NCBI RefSeq assembly: GCF_001458415.1
Contig: NZ_CYSD01000039.1
Location: 62,001-126,000 of the forward strand
Direction of reading: 5' to 3'
Source of the DNA: Tritonibacter multivorans
Lineage (GTDB): Bacteria; Pseudomonadota; Alphaproteobacteria; Rhodobacterales; Rhodobacteraceae
Length of the DNA stretch: 64,000 nucleotides
Below the pieces are notes generated by a model. That model was not told where the DNA came from. It did not search any database and saw nothing but the letters and a program-made list of their open reading frames with translations. Positions within the stretch are counted from its first letter, which is position 1, and each line of letters begins with the position of its first letter. Shown here piece by piece: positions 18,078 to 26,028 of the stretch. The translations under genes were made by a program, and so were the position numbers.

Positions 18078-21000
18078 TTATTCCAGTTCGATCAGCAGAT
18101 CTTTGGCGTCGATCTGACCACCCGCTTGCGCGTGGACGGCTTTGATCACGGCGCTGCGTTCGGCGTGGATACCGGTTTCCATCTTCATCGCCTCGATCGT
18201 CAGCAGCAGGTCACCTTCGGTGACTTGCTGGCCAACGCTGACCGCGACCGAGGACACAACACCCGGCATCGGCGCACCGATGTGGTTGGCGTTGCCAGCT
18301 TCGGCTTTCGGGTTGGCCGCTTGCGTTGCCACAACCTTGCGGTTCTGAACGCGGATCACACGCGGTGCACCGTTCAGTTCGAAGAAGACTTTGACCTCGC
18401 CTTTGTCATCGGTTTCACCAATGGCCTGCAGGCGGATTTCCAGTGTCTTACCGGGGTCAATTTCAGCCGCGATCTGCTCGCCCGGTTCCATGCCGTAGAA
18501 GAAGGTCTTCGTCGGCAGGACGCGAACCGGACCATAGGTGCGGTGACGGCCCATGTAGTCGAGGAAGACTTTGGGGTACATCAGGTAACCGTTCAGATCC
18601 TCGTCATCGACTTTGAACCCTTCGAGTTCCGAGGACAGCTCTGCGCGGGTCGCTTCGAGGTCGATCGGCTCCAGATGGGCGCCGGGGCGTTCGGTGTTCG
18701 GGGCATCGCCCTTTAGCACCTTGTCGACGATACCAGCCGGGAAGCCGCCCGGAGGCTGGCCCAGATTGCCGCGCATCATATCTACGACAGAGTCGGGGAA
18801 GGCCACATCGGTCTTGGGATCTTCGACTTCCGCACGGGTCAGGTTCTGGGACACCATCATCAGCGCCATGTCGCCAACCACTTTGGAAGACGGGGTCACT
18901 TTGACGATGTCACCAAACATCTGGTTCACATCCGCATAGGTATGGGCAACTTCGCTCCAGCGGTCTTCGAGACCGAGCGAACGCGCCTGTGCCTTGAGGT
19001 TGGTGAACTGACCGCCGGGCATCTCGTGCAGGTACACTTCCGATGCAGGCGCCTGCAGGCCGGACTCAAATGCCGCGTATTGCGCGCGCACCTGCTCCCA
19101 GTAGCCGGAAACCTCGCGGATGCTTTCGATGTCCAGACCGGTGTCGCGGTCGGTGTTGCGCAGGCCTTCGACAATGGAGCCAAGGCAGGGCTGCGAGGTG
19201 CCACCAGAGAAGGCATCCATAGCAGCATCCACAGCATCCACACCCGCATCCGCCGCGGCCAGAATGGTCGCACCGGCAATGCCAGAAGTGTCATGCGTGT
19301 GGAAGTGGATCGGCAGGCCGACCTCTTCTTTCAGCGCTTTCACGAGGATACGGGCAGAGGCCGGTTTCAACAGACCCGCCATGTCCTTCAGGCCCAGAAC
19401 ATGAGCGCCAGCGGCTTCCAGTTCTTTGGCCATGCCGACATAGTATTTGATGTCATACTTGGCGCGGTCCGGGTCGAGGATGTCGCCGGTGTAGCAGATG
19501 GTGCCTTCGCAGACCTTGCCGGATTCAACGACGGCATCCATGGCGACGCGCATGTTTTCAACCCAGTTCAGCGAGTCAAAGACGCGGAATACATCGACGC
19601 CGGTTGTTGCGGCCTGACGGACAAATTCCTGCACCACATTGTCGGGGTAGTTGGTATAACCAACGCCGTTCGATGCGCGCAGCAGCATTTGGGTCATCAG
19701 GTTCGGCATGGCTTCGCGCAGATCGCGCAGACGCTGCCAGGGGCATTCCTGCAGGAAGCGGTAGGCCACGTCGAAGGTTGCGCCCCCCCAGCATTCAACC
19801 GAGAACAGCTGACTGAGGTTCTGAGCATAAGCCGGTGCAACCTTGATCATGTCGTGGCTGCGCATACGGGTTGCCAGCAGAGACTGGTGACCATCGCGCA
19901 TGGTGGTGTCGGTCAGCAGCAGTTGACGCTGCGCCTTCATCCAGTCTGCGACGGCCTGTGCGCCCTTTTGCTCCAGCAGGTTGCGGGTGCCATAGGGCAG
20001 GTTGCCGGGTTCGGTCTTGGGCGCGCGCGGTTCCTTCAGGTCAGCGGCCGGTTTGGCGCGCCCTTCGGTCTCCGGATGGCCGTTGACGGTGATGTCGGCA
20101 ATATAGGTCAGAACCTTGGTACCGCGGTCCTTGCGCTTGGCAAAGTGGAACAGGTCCGGCGTGTCGTCGATGAATTTGGTGGTGTATTCATTCGACAGGA
20201 AGATCGGGTGCTTCAGCAGGTTTTCCACAAAGGCGATGTTGGTGCTGACTCCGCGCACACGGAATTCGCGCAGCGCGCGGTCCATGCGGGAAATCGCCTT
20301 TTCGGGTGTCGGCGCCCAAGCGGTTACCTTGGTCAGCAGCGAGTCATAATACCGCGTGATGACCGCACCAGAGTAAGCGGTGCCACCATCCAGACGGATG
20401 CCCATGCCGGTGGCCGAACGGTAGGTGGTGATGCGACCGTAATCCGGAATGAAGTTGTTCAGCGGATCCTCAGTCGTCACACGGGTCTGCAGCGCGTGGC
20501 CGTTCAGACGGATGTCGTCCTGCGAAGATTTGCCGGTGGCTTCCGCAATGGATTTGCCCTCGGCGATCAGGATCTGGGCCTGAACGATGTCGATGCCGGT
20601 CACCTCTTCGGTGACGGTATGTTCCACCTGAACGCGGGGGTTCACTTCGATGAAGTAGAACTTGCCGGTGTTCATATCCATCAGGAATTCGACGGTGCCC
20701 GCGCATTCATAGTTCACATGGGCGCAGATCTTGCGGCCCAGCTCACAAAGCTCGGTGCGCTGTTCGTCGGACAGATAGGGGGCAGGGGCGCGTTCCACGA
20801 CCTTCTGGTTGCGGCGCTGAACGGAACAGTCCCGCTCCCAGAGGTGATAGATCTCGCCGTGCTTGTCGCCCAGGATCTGGACCTCGACGTGGCGGGCGCG
20901 GGTGATCATCTTTTCCAGATAACCTTCGCCATTGCCAAAAGCGGCTTCGGCTTCGCGGCGGCCTTCAAGGACTTTTTCTTCGAGCTCTTCCTCGGCGAGG

Positions 21001-21521
21001 ATCGGGCGCATACCGCGACCACCACCGCCCCAGGAGGCTTTGAGCATCAAGGGATAGCCGATCTCGGCTGCCTCTTTTTTGATGGCGGCCATGTCATCGC
21101 CCAGAACCTCGGTCGCGGGGATAACCGGCACACCGGCTTCAACCGCAACGCGGCGGGCCGAGGCCTTGTCGCCAAGGGCGCGCATGGTCTCGGATTTGGG
21201 ACCAATGAAGGTGATGCCGTTGCGGGCACAGGCATCTACAAAATCCGGGTTCTCGGACAGCAGGCCGTAACCAGGGTGAATCGCATCTGCGCCGGATTCT
21301 TTGGCGACGCGAATGATCTCGTCGATGGAGAGGTAGGCCTGAACAGGGCCCATACCTTCGCCAATGCGATAGGCTTCGTCAGCTTTGAAACGGTGTAGGC
21401 CGAGTTTGTCTTCTTCGGCATAGACTGCAACTGTCTTTTTTCCCATTTCGTTGGCAGCCCGCATCACACGGATGGCGATCTCGCCGCGGTTGGCGATCAG
21501 GATCTTATTGAAGTCGGTCAT
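18078..21521 (-). CDS. pyc: Pyruvate carboxylase
   Basis: Anaplerotic, biotin-dependent conversion of pyruvate to oxaloacetate. It has 1147 residues in one chain. The biotin carboxylase part (about 1-450) starts FNKILIANRGEIAIRVMRAA and has the ATP-grasp loop SWGGGGRGMR and EVNPRVQVEHTVTE. The carboxyltransferase barrel (about 530-800) has LLTDTTMRDGHQSLLATRMR. The biotinyl domain at the end has EAMKMETG with Lys1113. The start MTDFNKILI at 21521 has GGGGGAGAG just upstream; an ATG 33 bases earlier is less likely. It is monocistronic. Confidence 0.97.
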   Translation of the reverse strand: MTDFNKILIANRGEIAIRVMRAANEMGKKTVAVYAEEDKLGLHRFKADEAYRIGEGMGPVQAYLSIDEIIRVAKESGADAIHPGYGLLSENPDFVDACARNGITFIGPKSETMRALGDKASARRVAVEAGVPVIPATEVLGDDMAAIKKEAAEIGYPLMLKASWGGGGRGMRPILAEEELEEKVLEGRREAEAAFGNGEGYLEKMITRARHVEVQILGDKHGEIYHLWERDCSVQRRNQKVVERAPAPYLSDEQRTELCELGRKICAHVNYECAGTVEFLMDMNTGKFYFIEVNPRVQVEHTVTEEVTGIDIVQAQILIAEGKSIAEATGKSSQDDIRLNGHALQTRVTTEDPLNNFIPDYGRITTYRSATGMGIRLDGGTAYSGAVITRYYDSLLTKVTAWAPTPEKAISRMDRALREFRVRGVSTNIAFVENLLKHPIFLSNEYTTKFIDDTPDLFHFAKRKDRGTKVLTYIADITVNGHPETEGRAKPAADLKEPRAPKTEPGNLPYGTRNLLEQKGAQAVADWMKAQRQLLLTDTTMRDGHQSLLATRMRSHDMIKVAPAYAQNLSQLFSVECWGGATFDVAYRFLQECPWQRLRDLREAMPNLMTQMLLRASNGVGYTNYPDNVVQEFVRQAATTGVDVFRVFDSLNWVENMRVAMDAVVESGKVCEGTICYTGDILDPDRAKYDIKYYVGMAKELEAAGAHVLGLKDMAGLLKPASARILVKALKEEVGLPIHFHTHDTSGIAGATILAAADAGVDAVDAAMDAFSGGTSQPCLGSIVEGLRNTDRDTGLDIESIREVSGYWEQVRAQYAAFESGLQAPASEVYLHEMPGGQFTNLKAQARSLGLEDRWSEVAHTYADVNQMFGDIVKVTPSSKVVGDMALMMVSQNLTRAEVEDPKTDVAFPDSVVDMMRGNLGQPPGGFPAGIVDKVLKGDAPNTERPGAHLEPIDLEATRAELSSELEGFKVDDEDLNGYLMYPKVFLDYMGRHRTYGPVRVLPTKTFFYGMEPGEQIAAEIDPGKTLEIRLQAIGETDDKGEVKVFFELNGAPRVIRVQNRKVVATQAANPKAEAGNANHIGAPMPGVVSSVAVSVGQQVTEGDLLLTIEAMKMETGIHAERSAVIKAVHAQAGGQIDAKDLLIELE

Positions 21522-22002
21522 CTCTCCCCCGGAAGTTATGGTTGGGATGGGCATGTGCTAGCGGGTTAATGGCATGTCGTACATCGGTACTATTGGGTAT
21601 CTGCGACATGGTTGCGCTCACGAACGCCGCAAAGTTACATTTACGTCATGTTTTTTCGGATTTTGCCCCGTTATCGACGTGGTTTACCTTCGAAAACGAC
21701 AGGAATTGCCGCTTTTCAAATTTTGGTAACGCTAACATTCTGCGCGTGCGAAGGGAAGCTTTTCGTAGCGGGAAGTAAGTGACGCAATTTGTCCGCTAGA
21801 TGGCGCCAATTATACGCCAAGTTCTGACCCCAATACGGATGGCGCGTTAACCACTCTTTAGGATAGTTCACCCCTTCCAACGGTTTTCAGTTAAATTTGA
21901 ATCAACGCCGAAGGGATCAGCTCCCGGACAAAACAGCGTCCGCGCAGAAGCCGCAAACAACTGCAAAACGATCCCATCATTCATTTAGCCGGAGGCCATG
22001 CC
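21522..22002. other. Intergenic region between pyc and the BLUF gene
   Basis: 480 bases between two divergent genes, locally AT-richer than its neighbours. I see no ORF with coding character. It must hold both promoters, but none stands out. TTAACCACTCTTTAG at 21847-21861 is one base short of a CtrA box (TTAA-N7-TTAA). Confidence 0.5.
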
Positions 22003-22437
22003 ATGCATCGTTTCATCTACACCAGCACCGCAGCAGCCCCGCTCAGCGCACAGCAGCTGGCGGATATTGCAGGCGCATGCCATCGGAACAACCGCCGCGC
22101 GGGCCTGTCGGGTCTGCTGGTCATGCATCAGGGCAAGTTCCTGCACGTGCTTGAAGGTGAAGAAAGCCGGATCCGCAAAGTCTGCGAGCGCATCCAGCAC
22201 GATCCGCGCCATGCGAATTTCAAAGTGATCGAAATGGCCGAAATCAATGAGCGCGCCTTTGATCGCTTTAGCGTCGTCCATGAGGCACCGCAGGCGCTGC
22301 CGCTTTTGGGCAATGAAAACGTCCTGCCGCTGGCAGCCTTGATGCCCTCGAACTCCAAAGAGCGCGGCTCTGTTCCATCCGTACGCAAAGCGGTTCGCGA
22401 TTTCCTCGCCAGCTTTGCCGTGCTCTGCGCCGCATAA
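22003..22437 (+). CDS. BLUF-domain protein, non-canonical
   Basis: A 144-residue single-domain BLUF (blue light using FAD) protein: MHRFIYTSTA, CHRNNRRAGLSGLLVMHQGKFLHVLEGEE, RIQHDPRHANFKVIEMAEINERAFDRFS. The flavin-facing Tyr6 and Asn29/30 are kept. The conserved Gln of F-x-Q-x-LEG is His48 (FLHVLEG), and the later Trp position of R-x-F-x-x-W-S is Phe. In studied BLUF proteins the Gln is needed for the photocycle, so this one may be light-insensitive or have another role. GGAGG lies 7 bases before the ATG. A terminator follows, so it is monocistronic. Confidence 0.87.
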   Translation: MHRFIYTSTAAAPLSAQQLADIAGACHRNNRRAGLSGLLVMHQGKFLHVLEGEESRIRKVCERIQHDPRHANFKVIEMAEINERAFDRFSVVHEAPQALPLLGNENVLPLAALMPSNSKERGSVPSVRKAVRDFLASFAVLCAA

Positions 22438-22475
22438 GGGCAAAAATGCCCAAGCCCCCTATCGGGAGGGGATGT

Positions 22476-22510
22476 AAACGCGGTCTCTTTATATAGAGAC
22501 CGCGTTTTGC
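22476..22510 (+). terminator. Terminator after the BLUF gene
   Basis: AAACGCGGTCTCT (22476-22488) pairs with AGAGACCGCGTTT (22495-22507), 13 bp, followed by T. Confidence 0.85.
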
Positions 22511-22661
22511 TGTTTCAGAGGGCTCCCTGTGATCTTGCAAAACCAACGCCAATGCGCTTTGTCGCGGGGACTGGGCAGGTTTTGGCTGCCCGCCGCTGGG
22601 CTGGGAACGGAGTGTGAACATTCCCTTTCCGCCTGATGTGAAACAGGCTAGGATGACCGCC

Positions 22662-25100
22662 ATGAGCAGCTTTGACGAAATGGACGCCTTTGAGGGCGCA
22701 TCGCTTTCTTCCCGGGCCATGGCGGCGCGGCCGAAACCTTATATGGATGGTCTGAACGACGCCCAACGTGAGGCGGTGGAATGTTTGGACGGCCCCGTCC
22801 TGATGCTTGCAGGCGCAGGCACCGGCAAAACCAAGGCACTGACCACGCGCATTGTGCATTTGCTGAGCACGGGCCGCGCCCGCACCAATGAGATTTTGGC
22901 GGTCACCTTCACCAACAAAGCCGCGCGCGAGATGAAAGAACGCGTGGGCGGTATGCTGGGCCAGCCGGCCGAAGGCATGCCATGGCTGGGCACGTTTCAC
23001 TCGATCTGTGTGAAACTGCTGCGCCGCCATGCGGAACTGGTGGGGCTGAAGACCAATTTCACCATTCTCGACACCGATGATCAGATCCGTCTGCTCAAGC
23101 AGCTGGTTCAGGCGGCAGGCGTTGACGACAAACGCTGGCCCGCGCGGATGCTGGCGAATATTATTGATGACTGGAAAAACCGCGCCTTGGTGCCGGGCAA
23201 AGTGCCTGCGGGCGACGCCACGGCCTATAACGGGCGCGGCATTGATTTCTATGCGCAGTATCAGACCCGCCTGCGGGAACTGAACGCTGTCGATTTTGGC
23301 GACCTGCTTTTGCATATGGTCACCATCTTTCAGGACAACCCCGACCTGCTGGCGCAATACCACCGCTGGTTCCGCTATGTGATGGTGGACGAATATCAAG
23401 ACACCAATATCGCCCAATATCTGTGGCTGCGGCTGTTGGCGGGCGGGCATAAGAATATCTGCTGTGTCGGGGATGACGATCAGTCGATCTATGGCTGGCG
23501 CGGGGCCGAGGTGGGGAACATCCTGCGGTTCGAGAAGGACTTTCCCGGTGCGAAAGTGGTGCGTCTTGAGCAGAATTACCGGTCGACCGAACATATCCTC
23601 TCTGCCGCCTCTGGTGTGATCCGTGGCAATGAAGGCCGTTTGGGCAAAGAACTGTGGACCGCGGCCGAGGGCGGCGAGAAGGTGCGCCTGATCGGTCACT
23701 GGGACGGCGAGGAAGAGGCGCGCTGGGTCGGTGAAGAAATCGACGCCATGCAGCGCGGCACCCGTGGGATGCGCCCGATTGGCCTGAACGAAATGGCAAT
23801 TCTTGTGCGCGCCTCCCATCAGATGCGCGCGTTTGAGGACCGGTTCCTGACCATCGGCATGCCCTATCGCGTCATTGGTGGGCCACGTTTTTACGAGCGG
23901 TTGGAGATCCGCGATGCCATGGCCTATTTCCGGCTGGTGGTCTCGCCCGAGGATGATCTGGCGTTTGAGCGCATTGTGAACACCCCCAAACGCGGCCTTG
24001 GTGACAAGGCGCAGCAGACGATTCAAACCGTGGCGCGGGCCAATGGTGTTTCGTTGGTCGAAGGCGCAGCAATTGCGGTGCGTGATGGGATGATCAAGGG
24101 CAAAGGGGGCAGCGCCCTGCGCAAGCTGGTCGAGGATCTGGCGCGCTGGCGCAAGATGACCCAGCCCGCCCGTGTTGTGGTCGAAAATGACGAGGTTCTG
24201 GACAATGAGGCGGTAGAGCTGCCGCTGGGCGAGCCCGATATCAGCCATATGGAACTGGCCGAGATCATCCTTGATGAAAGCGGCTATACCACCATGTGGC
24301 AGAACGACAAAAACCCGGACAGCCCGGGCCGTCTTGAAAACCTCAAGGAACTGGTGAAGGCGCTCGAGAATTTTGAGAACCTGCAAGGTTTCCTCGAACA
24401 TGTCAGCCTGGTGATGGACAATGACAAGCAGGACGCCGAAGAAAAAGTGTCGATCATGACGCTGCACGCCGCCAAGGGGTTGGAGTTTCCGGCGGTGTTC
24501 CTGCCGGGCTGGGAGGATGGGTTGTTCCCGTCGCAGCGATCCATGGATGAGAGCGGCCTCAAGGGACTCGAGGAAGAACGGCGACTGGCCTATGTCGGCA
24601 TCACCCGCGCCGAAGAGGTCTGTACCATTTCTTTTGCAGGCAATCGGCGGGTGTTTGGCCAGTGGCAATCGCAGCTGCCGTCGCGGTTTATTGATGAGCT
24701 TCCGGAGGAGCATGTTGAGGTGCTGACGGGCTCTGGTGGTTATGGGGCGTCGGCGCAGTCTGCTTATGGCGGCTTTGGAGATGCGGCCGACAGCTATGGG
24801 CGGTCATCGATCGAGGAGCGGATGTCCAAGGCGGATGGCTATAATTCGCCCGGCTGGAAGCGGTTGCAGTCCCGGTCCAGTCAGCGCGGCCTAAGCCAGC
24901 CGAAGGAAAGCCGCCATCAGACCATCGACGTGACTGCGGTGTCGTCGTTTACGCTGGGCGAGCGGGTGTTCCACCAGAAGTTCGGCTATGGCGCGATTGT
25001 GGGGATCGAGGGCGATAAGTTGGAAGTGGATTTTGAGAAGGCGGGGATCAAGAAAGTTGTGTCACGCTTTGTCACCGCCAGCGATGATGTGCCGTTCTAG
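22662..25100 (+). CDS. uvrD: UvrD/PcrA-type ATP-dependent DNA helicase
   Basis: 3'-5' SF1A helicase for nucleotide excision and mismatch repair and for clearing RecA. About 812 residues. Motif I is AGAGTGKTK (about 50-58), Ia VTFTNKAAREMKERV, II VMVDEYQDTN, III CCVGDDDQSIYGWRGA, IV RLEQNYRST, V MTLHAAKGLEFPAVFLPG and VI RRLAYVGITRAEE. The C-terminal end HQKFGYGAIVGIEGDKLEVDFEKAG is the Tudor-like RNA polymerase-binding tail of PcrA/UvrD. The start MSSFDEMDAF at 22662 is chosen from its AGGA site. In-frame starts at 22614 (GTG) and 22653 are possible. Confidence 0.95.
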   Translation: MSSFDEMDAFEGASLSSRAMAARPKPYMDGLNDAQREAVECLDGPVLMLAGAGTGKTKALTTRIVHLLSTGRARTNEILAVTFTNKAAREMKERVGGMLGQPAEGMPWLGTFHSICVKLLRRHAELVGLKTNFTILDTDDQIRLLKQLVQAAGVDDKRWPARMLANIIDDWKNRALVPGKVPAGDATAYNGRGIDFYAQYQTRLRELNAVDFGDLLLHMVTIFQDNPDLLAQYHRWFRYVMVDEYQDTNIAQYLWLRLLAGGHKNICCVGDDDQSIYGWRGAEVGNILRFEKDFPGAKVVRLEQNYRSTEHILSAASGVIRGNEGRLGKELWTAAEGGEKVRLIGHWDGEEEARWVGEEIDAMQRGTRGMRPIGLNEMAILVRASHQMRAFEDRFLTIGMPYRVIGGPRFYERLEIRDAMAYFRLVVSPEDDLAFERIVNTPKRGLGDKAQQTIQTVARANGVSLVEGAAIAVRDGMIKGKGGSALRKLVEDLARWRKMTQPARVVVENDEVLDNEAVELPLGEPDISHMELAEIILDESGYTTMWQNDKNPDSPGRLENLKELVKALENFENLQGFLEHVSLVMDNDKQDAEEKVSIMTLHAAKGLEFPAVFLPGWEDGLFPSQRSMDESGLKGLEEERRLAYVGITRAEEVCTISFAGNRRVFGQWQSQLPSRFIDELPEEHVEVLTGSGGYGASAQSAYGGFGDAADSYGRSSIEERMSKADGYNSPGWKRLQSRSSQRGLSQPKESRHQTIDVTAVSSFTLGERVFHQKFGYGAIVGIEGDKLEVDFEKAGIKKVVSRFVTASDDVPF

Positions 25101-25106
25101 GCAGGA

Positions 25107-25148
25107 GGCAACCTGAGAGCGGCAACCTGAGAGAGACAACCTGAGAGG
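25107..25148 (+). repeat. Three tandem 14-bp repeats
   Basis: GGCAACCTGAGAGC, GGCAACCTGAGAGA and GACAACCTGAGAGG in perfect 14-base register, starting 6 bases after the uvrD stop. Confidence 0.85.
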
Positions 25149-25149
25149 T

Positions 25150-25224
25150 GTCGGATTGCTGCGCAATCCGACCGGGGGCAGCGGGGGCGCGGATCCTATG
25201 GATCCGCGCCCCCGCTGCCTTTTG
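25150..25224 (+). terminator. uvrD terminator: two successive hairpins
   Basis: The first hairpin is GTCGGATTG-CTGCG-CAATCCGAC (25150-25172). The second has a perfect 20-bp stem, 25177-25196 with 25200-25219, a TAT loop and GGATCC at the top, and is followed by TTTTG. Confidence 0.85.
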
Positions 25225-25289
25225 CCGCTCGCTTCAACGCTATGTGGATCGGTCGGCGCGGCGCGTGGATGTTAAATGAGGGCTCCAAA

Positions 25290-25332
25290 ACAGAAAACGG
25301 CGGTGCCAGGGAGGAGGAGAGGCACCGCCGTT
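25290..25332 (-). ncRNA. ccsR4: CcsR-type small RNA 4 with terminator
   Basis: Minus strand stem AACGGCGGTGCC/GGCACCGCCGTT (25296-25307 with 25321-25332), with loop TCTCCTCCTCCCT carrying the CCTCCTCCC motif. The T-rich TTTCTGTTTTGG follows, so this last hairpin probably also ends transcription. Confidence 0.8.
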
Positions 25333-25339
25333 CTGACTA

Positions 25340-25371
25340 GCACCGGAAAAAGGGAGGAGGAGCTCCGGTGC
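25340..25371 (-). ncRNA. ccsR3: CcsR-type small RNA 3
   Basis: Stem GCACCGGA/TCCGGTGC (25340-25347 with 25364-25371). The loop carries CTCCTCCTCCC on the minus strand. It is one of four consecutive hairpins with the same loop but different stems. Confidence 0.8.
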
Positions 25372-25401
25372 GTCTCGGCCCGGCTTTCGCCGGAATAAGG
25401 T

Positions 25402-25435
25402 GCGGTGACATCAGGGAGGAGGAAGATGTCACCGC
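25402..25435 (-). ncRNA. ccsR2: CcsR-type small RNA 2
   Basis: Stem GCGGTGACATC/GATGTCACCGC (25402-25412 with 25425-25435), with loop TTCCTCCTCCCT on the minus strand. The stem is an 11-bp perfect match. Confidence 0.8.
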
Positions 25436-25441
25436 GAAGCA

Positions 25442-25472
25442 CAGGTCCCAAGGGAGGAGGAGAAGGGACCTG
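25442..25472 (-). ncRNA. ccsR1: CcsR-type small RNA 1
   Basis: Stem CAGGTCCC/GGGACCTG (25442-25449 with 25465-25472), with loop TTCTCCTCCTCCCTT on the minus strand. It lies 17 bases after the DUF1127 stop, so it is cut out of the same transcript. In Rhodobacter sphaeroides four such RNAs follow the DUF1127 gene and act in oxidative and membrane stress. Confidence 0.8.
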
Positions 25473-25488
25473 AACCCGTTGTTCTATG

Positions 25489-25701
25489 TCATTGGTCGCC
25501 GTAGGCGGCTGCATAAGCAGCAGAGCGCAGGTTGGATCGGTTCAGGCCAAGATCAGCGAGGTCGCGACCCGAGAGCTCGGAAAGCTCGTTCAGGGTTTTG
25601 CGGTAGACGCTGTAGCGGACCCATTTGTCTTTCAGAGCCTGAAGGAAACCAGCGCCTGTGGCGTTCGATTTCAAAACTTGGATCTGGTCAACAGCAGTCA
25701 T
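25489..25701 (-). CDS. ccaF1: DUF1127 small RNA-binding protein (CcaF1-like)
   Basis: A 70-residue basic protein ending in the DUF1127 motif: WVRYSVYRKTLNELSELSGRDLADLGLNRSNLRSAAYAAAYGDQ, with the characteristic L-x-x-L-S-x-R-x-L-x-D-L-G-L-x-R. Four CCTCCTCCC-loop hairpins follow on the same strand, which is the arrangement of the R. sphaeroides locus of CcaF1 (DUF1127) and CcsR1-4. There the protein promotes maturation of the RNAs and the locus is driven by RpoH-type sigma factors. Here that role is inferred from synteny and family. The ATG at 25701 has only a weak ribosome site. Confidence 0.85.
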   Translation of the reverse strand: MTAVDQIQVLKSNATGAGFLQALKDKWVRYSVYRKTLNELSELSGRDLADLGLNRSNLRSAAYAAAYGDQ

Positions 25702-25773
25702 ATCGCGTCTTACTCATTCGTCATCTTGGTGGTGCGATCCGCACCCGGCGCCGTCTTGGCGTCCTTGAGAATT

Positions 25774-25801
25774 AAAATACGCTATTGCTGCGTTTGCACA
25801 A
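25774..25801 (-). promoter_or_regulatory. Candidate promoter of the ccaF1-ccsR operon
   Basis: Minus strand TTGTGC (25796-25801), 16-base spacer, TATTTT (25774-25779), about 70 bases before the ATG. It is uncertain whether sigma70 or an RpoH-type factor reads it. Confidence 0.4.
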
Positions 25802-25974
25802 TCCGGTGGTTGGTCATTTCTGCTATGCAGCAAGTGCATACGTTCCTCGAGGGAAAAACCGGAGTTGCTTAATTTCGCGCCGGTCTGACGTGCCACTTGC
25901 CCCCTCGGTGGGCGCAGAGTGATTTTGCGGTGTGTTTTTTGTGGGAAATCCCGCCGTCGGTGTAGCGGATGGGC

Positions 25975-26003
25975 TTGGGGTAGGGCGACTCACGGCCTAT
26001 ATC
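25975..26003 (+). promoter_or_regulatory. Promoter of apbC
   Basis: TTGGGG (25975-25980), 17-base spacer, TATATC (25998-26003), giving a 5' leader of about 20 nt. Confidence 0.6.
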
Positions 26004-26028
26004 GCCCGCAACATGAAGGAGAATTGAA

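Larger units (their letters stand above)
25702..26028. other. Divergent promoter region between ccaF1 and apbC
   Basis: 327 bases between two divergently transcribed genes. It holds the candidate promoters listed at 25774-25801 and 25975-26003. One GTGGGAAA box lies near 25941. No further ORF has coding character. Confidence 0.6.

Noticed and set aside
18942-21398. 818-codon open frame on the + strand opposite pyruvate carboxylase
   Set aside because: It is an antisense shadow of a high-GC gene. The translation has no domain pattern, and pyc on the other strand is complete with all motifs.
22515-24713. 732-codon open frame on the minus strand opposite uvrD
   Set aside because: Antisense shadow of the intact helicase gene, with His/Gln-rich low-information translation.
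25272-25514. 80-codon open frame on the minus strand through the CcsR hairpins
   Set aside because: Its sequence is only the translated hairpins (Pro/Ser runs from CCTCCTCCC), and the RNA-structure explanation is far better.
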